Source of the DNA: Furcasterigmium furcatum
Taxonomy: Eukaryota > Ascomycota > Sordariomycetes > Glomerellales > Plectosphaerellaceae
Assembly: GCA_001599815.1 (NCBI GenBank)
Contig: BCIA01000001.1
Coordinates: 248,001-312,000, forward strand
Length of the DNA: 64,000 nucleotides
Direction: 5' to 3'
Part shown: positions 42,688 to 52,676 of the stretch, piece by piece
How the letters are laid out: each line of letters begins with the position of its first letter
How positions within the stretch are numbered: the stretch's first letter is position 1
The notes under the pieces: model-generated
Seen by the model: the letters and a program-made list of their open reading frames with translations, nothing else
Databases searched by the model: none
Told to the model about the DNA's origin: nothing
Translations under genes and position numbers: made by a program

Positions 42688-44579
42688 CTAGCAGTGCTCG
42701 GTCTTGCCTTCGAGATCAGCATCGGCCGCCTTGACACCACCCCCCACGCCGCCCATCTCGTCCTTGAGCCGCGCAAAAGTCTTCTCAGCGTCCCAAGACC
42801 ACGGCGTGGGCGAGGCAAAGAGCAAGTTCATCTCCTCGAGGGTCCTCTGGTTGGATTCGGGGTACAAGGCCCAGACTGCCGTCTTGTCAGCGCTGCCGCC
42901 GCACATGTAGAATGTAACACTCACCAATAGGAATGCTCAGAACGTTGACGGCGCCGAAGATGTACATCATCTTTTCGTTGATGGCGCTGACGATATACGG
43001 GAGAAGCAGGGTGAGCGTCCTGAAGGATGGGTCGTCAGCAAAAGTCAGAACAAGGATTGAGACGGGGACACGGGTGACAGACCCATTACCGATGCTCCAT
43101 CCCACGACACCCCAGGCATTTCCCTTTGCGCGGACCTGGATCGGGAAGATCTCGGCCGGGTACAGCCAGGGCACGGTCAGCCAGGTGGCGCCGAAGATGA
43201 ACGTGTACAGATACACCATGGACGCGGCGCCAATGCCCCAGCCGTTGGCGGCGCCGATGTTGCCGGCGGCGCGGGCGTCGAGGCCGCCGCGCGACAGACC
43301 GCCGACGAGAAACATGGCGATGGCCTGGCCGACGGAGCCCCAGTACAGCGTCCACCGCCGGCCGATCCGGTCGATGGTGAAGACGCAAATGAGGGTCGCG
43401 AACATGTAAAAGATGTTGTTCAGGCCGGCAACCCACTGCGTCTTGTCGGGGCCGAAGCCTGCGATGTGGAAGATTGCTAGAAACAGTCCAATGGTCAGCA
43501 AGCGAGACGCGTCTGGATTGCATCGGTGTGGGAGTTGTAGTACGTACTCGGACCGTACATGGTCACGCCGGCAATGCCGGTCCAGCACTGGATGATCTGC
43601 AGCCAGATGACCAGCTGGACGCGGCGGCCCGTGTGCAGGTTGCCCGCCTTGAGCCCGAAGAGCATGTGGATGTATGACGTCCCCTCGGAGCTCTTCTCGA
43701 GCTCAATGACGTTGCGGATATCGTTGAACTCGGCCTCGGCGACCCCGGCATCCTCGCCGTCCGTGCCGCGGAGGCGGTGCAGGACGTGCAGCGCCTCGTC
43801 GTTCCGGCCGGCCTTGACGAGCCAGCGCGGCGACTCGGGGAAGAACCAGCAGCAGACCAGGAGGAAGAGCAGCGGGAGGATTTGGAAGGCGACCGGGAAG
43901 CGCCACCGGGCGGGGGACTCGCCGTTGTCGATGAAACTGACGGCGTAGGCAAGCCAGTAGGCGACCACGACGCCGAAGATGTTGAGGGTGAACTCCATGG
44001 CGATGAAGGTACCGCGGGTAGTGTAGTCGGCGAGCTCCGATGCCCAGGCCGGGACGATGCCGTTCAGGATGCCTGTGCCGATCCCGTTGATGAAACGGGA
44101 CACAATCATCCAGGCGGGATTCATGGCCGCTGCCTGGAGCGAGGCGCCGAAGATGGCCCAGATGGCGCCGAGGCCGATGGTGCTGATGCGGCCGTACTTG
44201 TCGCCGAAGTAGCCGCCGAAGAGGCAGCCCGCAAGAGTGCCGAGGTAGAAGATCGCCATGATGCCTCCCTGGAGGAGGGTTTCGGTGATGACCGGGCTGC
44301 CCGTGTCGTCCACGTGTCCCAGCCCCATGAGGCGGATATAGTCGGTGCTCTGGTTCACACCGCCCATGAGGCCTTGGTCGTAGCCTGGATGCGCCTCAGC
44401 AAAAGACATCGAACGAGATGAGGCAGCAAAGAGCCGAAGCTGCATGGACGTGGGCGGTACGTACCAAAAAAGAAGATCGACATGCCGGCAAGGCCATTGA
44501 CGGCGATGAGGAGCTTGCGCTTCTCAAGCCGTGCGGCAACCATCCATGGCCGGGTCTGGTCAACAGAAAGAAACGTCAT
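42688..44579 (-). CDS. MFS transporter, sugar porter family
   Basis: Five exons (44579-44465, 44384-43548, 43476-43083, 43019-42925, 42875-42688) give 542 residues with phases closing. Motifs in order: FFFGYDQGLMGGVNQ in helix 1, GDKYGRIS, RFINGIGTGILNG, FFPESPRWLVKAG, DRIGRRWTL, YPAEIFPIQVRAKG, GVVGWSIGNG and a closing YPESNQRTLEEM. This subgroup includes hexose, pentose and quinate or aromatic-acid carriers, so an acid substrate for the neighbouring CoA ligase is possible. The third intron (43020-43082, 63 nt, GTCTGT donor) is in frame and stop-free; homologues support splicing it out. Confidence 0.88.
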
Positions 44580-45398
44580 GGTGCTGAGGTGATCGAGTAA
44601 GTCGCCGGGATTCCCAGCTGTGAAGTAAAGTTGCACAAACTCTGGGTAAGGACAAGGGCAACCAGGGAATTATATACAAGACTCGGTGCTGACGGCCCCA
44701 TGGGACTTGGACTTGGATTGCACATCCCGCATGGAGAAATCTGGGGCTCCGAAGCCAAGTCGTTGTCGTCCCGGTCTGTGGGGAAGCCAGTCGAGTCAGT
44801 TCGTCCAGGTTTGTCGTCTCGAGTCAGGATCGTCAGTTTCGTTCCCTCGTATCCCTCGAGACGAGCGAGCCGGGCATCCCGACCAATAGCCAGCGCTGCC
44901 CTCTCCAGGGTTGATTCGAGGCCTGTTGCTCCGCCCGTTTTGGTCGCTTCGAGGGACGCCAGCGCCCATGACTGTGTCATCTGTTGGATTAAGACTCACG
45001 CGATCGGGGTAATCATCAACGACTGCGTCAGTACACTTTGAAAGCTATTGCCGGGAACTTGAAAGGTAACCGAATGGCAATAGAATCAGGTCCTCTACCC
45101 CTTCCACTTCTTCGTCCCTTGTATGCCGTTCGTTCATTGAATTCGCAACTCTCATTCATGATATTTCTGGGGGCTGGATTAGCAGTCAAGTCGGTGACGG
45201 CCAGCGATACGCGGGGTTGTATGTTTTAATCTTCATCTGTGTTCCGGGAACTCGCCGTCCAGTCCTGTAACCAGGCCACATCACGTCCGCAATACGGGAC
45301 TAGTTGAATCGCGGTGGAATTAGATAACTCATTATTGGAATACAGCGGACCACGTCCCAGATCCGGTGGCGCGAGTGCTACGCCCTAGCTTTTCTGTC
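44580..45398. promoter_or_regulatory. Promoter region of MFS gene
   Basis: Upstream of the MFS start and downstream of the aldo-keto reductase stop. No gene or repeat was recognised. Confidence 0.4.
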
Positions 45399-46545
45399 TC
45401 AATGTGTTTTGCCATCTTTGGTTCCCTCGGTTCCCTCCAGGTCGCTGTACAACCGCCACTGGTAATCCAAGCTCGGGTCGTTGAACCTCGCCTTGATGTC
45501 GAGCTCCTGAATGGCCTCGATGTCTTCCTGCGCCAGCTCAAAGTCCGCCTCGATGTTCTCCTTGATCTGCCAATCAATAGTGCTTTTGGGGATGACGGAA
45601 CGGCCGTTGCTGACGCCCCAGGCGAGCACGACCTGCACGGCGCTTTTTCCATACTTGCGGCCCAATTCCTGGAGCAGGGGCTGGTCGATGACCCGCATCA
45701 TGTGGGAGACCTCCTTGCTCCAGCCGGTCGAGCGGTAGAAGTCGTTCATGTTGCCCAGGGGGCTGAACTGGACGACGTGGATGCCCTGGGCCCTGAGCCA
45801 GGCGTTGAACTCTCGCTGCTGGAGGTACGGGTGGACTTCCATCTGGTGAACGGCGGGGACCTGGGTGACATTTCAAATCAGCGACGGCGCACGCGACGGG
45901 GCTCGACCGATGCACTGCACTCACCACAGAGCACTCTCTCATGAGCTTCTCCAGCTCGCCCTTGCTAAAGTTGGAAACACCGATGGCCCTCGTCTTGCCC
46001 GTCTTGACGAGCTTCTCCATCGCCTTCCAAGTGTCGACGAAGGTGGTCTCGCCGGCGATCATCTTTCCGTCGGCGTCGCGGGGGAAGCGCTCGTCGCCCC
46101 TAGCAAAGGTGCACGGGTAGTGCATCATGAGCAGGTCGACGTACGGCGTGTCGAGGTCGGCCAGCGACGCGTCCATGGCCCTCTCGACGTCGTCGGGATG
46201 GAAGTCGTTGCACCAGATCTTCGTGCCCAGGAAGACATCCTCGCGGGGCACGCCGCTCGCTTTGATTCCCCTGCCGACCTGCTTCTCGACGTTGTAGACC
46301 CTCGCAGTATCGATCAGGCGCAGGCCGGCCTTGAGCGCCCTGGACACGGCGTCCTCCTGGGCATCGGGGTCCTGGAAAGTGCCAAAGCCAATGGCAGGTA
46401 TGTCGGCGCCCGTGTTGAGCTTGAAGGTCTTGATGCCTCTGACATGCTGCTGCGCGGCGAACGATCGTATCGCATTGGAAGGGGATGTCAGCCTGGCCCT
46501 TGAGAACGCCCGCGTGGCTCGCGAATGGCACCTGGTCACGTTCAT
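45399..46545 (-). CDS. Aldo-keto reductase
   Basis: Two exons (46545-45925 and 45860-45399; GTGAGT donor, CCCAG acceptor) encode 360 residues. The complete catalytic tetrad is visible: Asp79 and Tyr84 in LIDTARVY, Lys109 in LGTKIW and His142 in LMMHYP. NADPH-site elements ASNFS-like IGVSNFS and IPKS follow. The family reduces aldehydes and ketones with NADPH. An Arg/Ser-rich N-terminal extension of about 38 residues without acids resembles a mitochondrial presequence. A TTATAA word lies at 46631-46636, 86 bp upstream. In the context of the CoA-ligase cluster, it could reduce an aldehyde formed by chain shortening; this is speculation. Confidence 0.88.
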
Positions 46546-47345
46546 GCTGGCTGCGTGGTGAGAAGAGTGAGCTGTCCAGGCGGCATGGATGTTGGATGAG
46601 AGCAGACGGGGTCGTCAAGTCGGTGAGTGCTTATAAGGAGCAATTCAGTCTTTGCAGACTGCCGGCTCTGAGTGGGCATGCAGCACCGACGGGCGACTCG
46701 GTGCCAGGACCACCACACAGATCTGTCACGCCCCCGATCTCCTTGACGCTAAATTCCCTCGTGGCGAGGGCTAGCGCAGTCAGTCGGGGAAGTGAGTTGA
46801 CTCGGCCCTGGGCTGCCTTATGGTAATTAGGTTTCATACCACGCGTTCGATGATGCCTATTCATTGCCGTTCGCCAACTGTAAATTGGCCCCGTGTCGCG
46901 GGCGGACCTGGAACCGACATGCGAAATGACACTACGAAACAACACATCTTCGAGCCAATGTTGATCCCGTACAGAAATAGCTTCGATGAAGAGGCTGAGA
47001 GACATGTGCTTCAAGACTTCCTGTAACAAAATGTATGTTATCGAGAGGTATTAATAAGGCGTAGGCTTGGTTTAAGAAAACAATAAGCTCCTAGAGTTCC
47101 ACGCTTTAGATCAAAAAGGTTCGAGTCCGCGTTTGTTTCCCCGCCATCGTGGGAGACGTCACAATATGCGACCCGGTCTGGACCTATCACGGCGTCGCGA
47201 AGACTGGATAGGAAGCATGGTTCATTTCTCGTAACGAGCTTGAAGGTAACGAATTGCTGTGTCTGTTGTCTTTGGTTGCTTGTGAGGATCTTAGTCTGTC
47301 TGCGAGGTTCGTGCGAGCTGTATTTTATCGACAGGGCAATACCCC
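46546..47345. promoter_or_regulatory. Promoter region of aldo-keto reductase
   Basis: Contains the TTATAA word at 46631-46636. The rest, up to the pectate lyase stop, holds no gene. A GGTTCGAGTCC word near 47118 is not part of a tRNA. Confidence 0.4.
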
Positions 47346-48682
47346 TCAGACAGTGATTTTCCCAACACCAGCGCCGCCAGTAACCCGGGAGACAACCGTG
47401 TTAGTAGCATCAAGGCTACATAGGTTAGCCTGGTTTCATCATAGGGTTACATCGTGCGCAGGGAGTTTTTCTTACCCGTAGGAGTAGTTCGGCTTGCTGT
47501 TGGCAGGGCAGGCGCGGACATCGGGCTGGGCCGCACCGTTGATGAAGGAGTTGCCCGTCTGGGTGATGCAGGACGGGTTGGTGCCCTGACCCGCGTGAAT
47601 CGACCCATCCGTGTTGTCGAAGACACTGTTCTCGACAAACCCGGTCGCTCCTGTGCGGAGGGCGACGGCCGTATCCATGTTGCGGTGGTAGTTGTTGTAG
47701 GCATGGATGACGCCGAAGCGTGCCAGAGGCGAGCGCGAGGAGACGGTGTTGAAGTAGTTGTGGTGCAGCGTGACATGGAGCTTTCCGGCGTCTACGGCCG
47801 CGAGGCCATCGTCGTTGCCGATCAGCATCGTCTTCCAGTGGTCCCTGAATACGCACCAAGAGACGGTGACGAAGTCGGAGCCGCGGATGATGTCAAGCGC
47901 ACCTGGCACCTTGCTTAGCTCACGAAGTCACCGAACGTAGGAGCGGGGTTTCGAAGGGGAGCCTACCGTCGAAATCATCCTTGCCACCGACGAGACCTAT
48001 CGACTTGAACTCGCAGTGGTCGACCCAGACAAGGGTAGAGCTCTGGATGTTGAGGATGTCGCCTCCGCCGGTCGCAGGACCCAGCCTCAGGTTTCGGATG
48101 ATGGCATTGCGCTTGCCGTTGATATGGAAGCCCGAGTTGGTGAAGCCCGAGTTGGAGCCTACGCCGAGGATGGACTTGTTGCTGCCCACCTGGATGATGC
48201 CACATCCAGAGAGCATGCCGTTCAGGCGAACAACGCGGGCCGTGTCGCCCGAGACTGCAGACTTCAGCGAAGCACAGTCAGTGACTGTGGTGGCAGCAGA
48301 GTTTCCACCGCCCGTGGTTCCGCTGCCGTATCCGACGAGGCCGGCCACGCCACCGCCGGATGTAGGGACAGGAGGGGCGGGTCCCTGTGTTGTAGGAGCC
48401 GGCGGGGATCCTCCTGGGATGCACTGGTGGTACCACTCGTTACTAACACTGTGAATGGCCAGTCAGTGCATGTTTGAGACTTTCAATATGCAACCAGAGA
48501 ATGTTGTATGTATGAGAGACAGAGATTCGACGCATTGCTACTTACACGCAGGTGCTTCCAGAAACGCATGTCCTGGGTCCAGTCCAGCCATTGCCGCCAC
48601 ACTGGCCCCAAACTGGGGACTGACCGTACGCAATCGATGCGGCCAGGGCCAGAAGGCCCAAGTATGTATGGAAGGTCTTCAT
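47346..48682 (-). CDS. Secreted PL1 pectate lyase with CBM1 module
   Basis: Four exons (48682-48546, 48448-47967, 47902-47476, 47415-47346) give 371 residues. A signal peptide (about 1-20) precedes a CBM1 cellulose-binding module (WGQCGGNGWTGPRTC to YHQC) that is split by the first intron, then a Pro/Thr/Gly linker. The parallel beta-helix lyase domain has WVDHCEF and WCVFRDHWKTMLIG, with the Ca- and substrate-binding side in LHHNYF and SRSPLARFG. The small last exon supplies the typical ending GAGVGKITV. The enzyme cleaves polygalacturonate by beta-elimination outside the cell; CBM1 on PL1 anchors it to cellulose in plant walls. Confidence 0.9.
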
Positions 48683-49693
48683 CGCTGTCTCCTGGGGGGT
48701 TGTATGGTGTCGGTAGATGCTCGCTTTTGGAATTCTACTTATCACATCAGTTGTGGGGAGGTTGGATCTCCATCATATTTGAATGCCGGCAGAGGGCCCT
48801 GGTCTCTGTTATCGTTCCAGACCTCGAGCCATCCGCGCGTTGCGCAAATAGCCTTCCCATCTCAGCTCGGAACCTGCGTGAGAGACGATTGACACCGGGA
48901 ACGGCAAGCAGGTCGTCGACAACCTGATCAGGAACGGCAGTTTTGATCCCTCGCAGATGAAATCTGGCATGAGTAGGACCACCGGCCCGCATCATCATCA
49001 GCACAACCAGCGATGAATTGTCCGATGGGACTTTAATCAATGCGCACGACGCTGTGGCGAGAATTTCTGCCTCGTCCTGCGAGTTGATAGGTTCGATCTG
49101 AGAGGGGGGACGGAGAAATCATGTACAAGTAGCTGAACGGCTTTGCCAGAGACATGGCGAGCACACCATCCCTTCGGAATAGGAAGTCCTCCGAGGGTGG
49201 CTGTGTAGCTGTGTGGCCAGGAGGAGGGGGAGGGAGGATTAATGTGGCTGAACGCTTCCTCTTTTTCTGTGCGACAGAGGAACGACGGGACGCCATCTCT
49301 TCGGAATGCGAGGTCCTCCGAGGGCCGAGTTCCATCCAAAGCCAAACAGTGCCAGGCTGCAACTCCTGGTCCTAGAGACTTATAGCAAACTCTCTATTAA
49401 AGCTTCGGTGGCGACAAGCTTTTGTCCGGAGTTCTCAGTTCCTTGAAAACATGGATCACAGAAGTAGGAATATCTCCGAAATCGCGGGATGCGGGGTGGT
49501 GTGGTGGGGCCGGCGATCGGTCATCTGCAGCGGACCTGTTCGTCTAGATGTGCGTCGGATCCAGATCATAACTCCAGGTCGGGGGTTAACACCAGCGCTG
49601 GTAAAATATAGTTAATGCTTAATAGCCAACTTTAATAGCCTGCCGCGGCTCAAGGGCGGGCACCCCGGCGGCATGACGGGCTATATATACGGC
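48683..49693. promoter_or_regulatory. Promoter of pectate lyase, with duplicated 32-bp element
   Basis: No gene supported. Two near-identical 32-bp copies (49166-49197 and 49293-49324) lie 500-640 bp upstream of the pectate lyase. A TATATATA word at 49682-49689 abuts the end of the next gene and has no obvious transcript. Confidence 0.45.
49166..49324 (+). repeat. Pair of 32-bp direct repeats, 127 bp apart
   Basis: Copies at 49166-49197 and 49293-49324 match at 28 of 32 positions. Each begins CCATC, contains CTTCGGAAT and ends GTCCTCCGAGGG. Within each copy TCGGA and TCCGA form an inverted pair, so each could fold or bind a dimer. Confidence 0.6.
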
Positions 49694-50637
49694 CTACTCC
49701 TCCTCTGAGTTCTCAACGCTTGGCCTTTTGTACTTCAGTGGCGGGACAGGCCCTTCTGGGCTTGTCCGCCCTTCTGAACTGCTCCCCGGATCGACTTTAT
49801 TCTCCGTACACTGTTTTCGAACCTGAGCTTGTTCCTCTGTCTGTCTTGTCTGCTTCTCCGATGAGGCTCTCCCATCCTGCGCGGGCTGGGCCGAGGTTTT
49901 CTCAGTCTTGAAGTCTTGGGGGGCGGACTCCGGCTGGTTCGTAGTGGGCGCCGGGAGTGGCTGCTGCGCTGGCAATAGGGGCCTCTTCGTCCTCATTTCG
50001 CGCCGCTGCAACTCGATCTCAATGACCACACGATCATGGCCCAGCTTTGCCTTCAGACCGTCTCCATCACGGTCGAAGTATAGGCCCCAGATGCCTCCCT
50101 CTTCCAGGACGGCACAGAAGCCCTCCCATCCGGCGAACGTCAGCCGCTTCTCCTGGCGGGTACAGTCCCATGGGCCCGTGAAATTTCCATCAGATACTGT
50201 CCGGACACCGAAGCTCATCTGATAGGTGTTTCGGTCGATGAAAATCCAGTTCATGATCGGAGCTTCGTCGGTAATGGAGCTAACCAGCCCAGAGAACCGG
50301 GCCTCCGGGTACGGAAGGTAATATCCTTCGAAGGGATGACCGAAGGGGACTCCATGGACACTGCCAGTATCGGCATACAACTATGGAGGCGATCTATGGT
50401 CAGTACTGAGTTGACACTATGAGTGAGGATAAGGACACTCGAGCTCACCCTGTTGCCTGACAAGACTACACTTCTGCCTTCGAGGTATGGACTGTACTGA
50501 GACGACTTTGGGCAATGGATCTTGAGGTTGTTCTTCCGGCTGCGATGTTCTTCGCGTCTCGACTTTGCCTGCGCGGACTTGATGCCCTCGGAAACCCCGA
50601 AGACACCAGCAAAACCGATGAGAAGCCCGACGGGCAT
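49694..50637 (-). CDS. Conserved fungal protein of unknown function
   Basis: Two exons (50637-50449, 50380-49694) encode 291 residues. The N-terminus (LLIGFAGVFGVSEGIKSAQ) may be a membrane-associated helix, followed by a basic stretch SRREEHRSRKNN. A folded middle part is rich in Trp, Phe and Tyr (YLPYPEARFSGL, APIMNWIFIDRNTYQMSFG). The last 90 residues are polar and look disordered. I recognise the plan from uncharacterised proteins of Sordariomycetes but know no function. Confidence 0.75.
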
Positions 50638-51396
50638 TATCGGCTGACACGTGATAATGGGCGAGGGAGTTGATGCTGTTGTTTCCTGGGAGGCCGAATT
50701 TCGTGAGCCAGGAAATCGAAAGATAGCTCCCCACTCCCGTCGTCCGAAATCAATGCGATCAAGGGAGGTGAAGTTTGGTTTATCAGCCAGGATCTTGACT
50801 ATGCAGATCCACTCGAAGGTCTAGGCTCATCGCGAGGGAAGCGCGATGTGACATGGTCGCGACACTCCTTTGACGGATATTTGACATTTGGAGGATTAAC
50901 GGTTACAGAATGGCTACTCATCAGTCGATAAACAGCCAGATGCCCCTGGCTCAGGTCAAGGTCCCGGCCCCCTGTCCGGTAGGCCCCAGGTGCACGGGCG
51001 AGATGCTGAACCATGCTGTCGACCAAAACGGGTGGCTGAGACCTCAAAGTACCAATGCAGCAGGGACGGTCGGAAGGACCAACAAAAACCGTACCATGTC
51101 GGCGATTTTTCAGATGTTTTTCTGGAGGCCTGTGTTGTTTGCATGAACGGATCGATCCCGCTCCCACCAGCATCGGACGGTTAGGGTTGAAGGACGGCTC
51201 ATTATCGCCAGCCCCTTTGTTTTCGACACTGGACGACACCTGCAGGGTCCAACAAGGGGGACCTTCCGCCCGACTTCTCCATTGCAGCTGGATGGATGGA
51301 CCACGAGGGTGATATTTACAATACCTGTCTATACACCAGTTTCCGGGATCCGAGGTCTCTGGGAGGCATAAAGATGACGCCGCCACCCGCCTCACA
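50638..51396. promoter_or_regulatory. Divergent promoter between two unknown genes
   Basis: No gene model supported; antisense-looking frames here lack homologous features. No element was recognised. Confidence 0.4.
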
Positions 51397-52407
51397 ATGG
51401 CATCTAGGATCCTCACCCACCCATCCCAATCTCATTCGCATAAATCTTCTAATTCACTGGGAGCTGGCTCCCCTTTTACAACGAATCCCTCCATTCCGAG
51501 ATCACAATCACCCAAAGACCCCAGACCTGGCATCAAACGGCGCTCGACCAACCCACACTCCAACGCCGCAACACCAGCATCTTCAGGCCGCGCCTCGCCG
51601 ACCAACCCCCAGTCTTCCTCTTCCTCACCAGCCCCCCTACGTCGATCATTATCATTCAAGCTCCCGATTCGAGTGTCCACAGGATCAGCCACATTTCCTT
51701 CCAGCTCTCACAGTCGCGCCCGTGCACAGTCACTCCCCCAACGACCCGAATCCCAGTCTCCGTCCTCGCGGCGCCACTCGAAACGCTTCTCGCTTGTATC
51801 TATTAGCGAGTTGACCCCGGCACATAATCCTCTTGAGGAACCCCAGGAAAGCAGCCCAACTACCTCAGCTATCTCTCTCGGAGAGCAGTTCTTACTAGAA
51901 CGAGGCCTTATCTTGTCTGAACCTGTCGACAACTCCAAGTCGGCCGAAGAACTTCAAAACTCCTTACAGGAACAAGTCGTCAAATATCTCACCAACATGT
52001 CTTCCCCCAAGTAAGTCGCACTCCCACTACACGCAATTTGACTCATCAAACTTACGAGAGTCGTGTCTTTAGCCAAAAGACAAGCCCCGAGCTAGAGAGG
52101 GCCCCTTCGTCTTACCCCTCTATGTACCAGCCTGGCAACGTAAATGGCAGCAAGGCCCTGACCGGCCCCGGTCTGCCCATGCCCGGCCTGTCTGGTCCTC
52201 CCAACGGCCCTATCGGTATGTTGCCCGGCCTGATTTGACCTATTCTCCCGACTAACGGCGTGCCCAGGCAACCTTCTCAAGGGAGCTGTCGGTGAAGATG
52301 GGAAGCTAAAGGACGCTGGCTTGATGGTTGGTATCAAGCTAGACCTTGAGGCAGAAGTGCACCTCACCGCCCGGGTCCGTGGTGACATACTTGTTGGGCT
52401 GTACTAA
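51397..52407 (+). CDS. Ser/Pro-rich conserved fungal protein of unknown function
   Basis: Three exons (51397-52010, 52073-52215, 52268-52407) encode 298 residues, with phases closing. The first half is low-complexity (Ser, Pro, Arg, Thr) and probably disordered, with a predicted helix at about 160-200 (ISLGEQFLLERGLIL, AEELQNSLQEQVVKYL). A Pro/Gly linker leads to a compact C-terminal segment LKGAVGEDGKLKDAGL then KLDLEAEVHLTARVRGDI. No signal peptide or membrane segment. An internal ATG at 51997 could start a shorter, separately expressed form containing only the C-terminal part. Function unknown. Confidence 0.75.
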
Positions 52408-52676
52408 GCCTGCCCCGTGTGTATATGCATGTGGTAATACTTAAACATGAGCGAGGGGGCCGAAGAAAGATGTTGTCGGCGCAAGGGATTAAAATGCGTG
52501 GGAATGGCTCTACCGGAATGGATGCTAACTTACGGCACAGCCTAGCGTTTTGCTAGACATTCTGCAATTTATACCACTTACAACACATCTAAATTCTCAC
52601 TCAACTAGTGAATGATCTAGTTGATCACGACGGGTTACGCAGTATGTTCTCAATAACGTGCCTGGCCCTACTAGTC

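Noticed and set aside
47100..47160. tRNA-like GGTTCGAGTCC word
   Set aside because: The T-stem does not pair, and no acceptor, D or anticodon arm can be folded around it.
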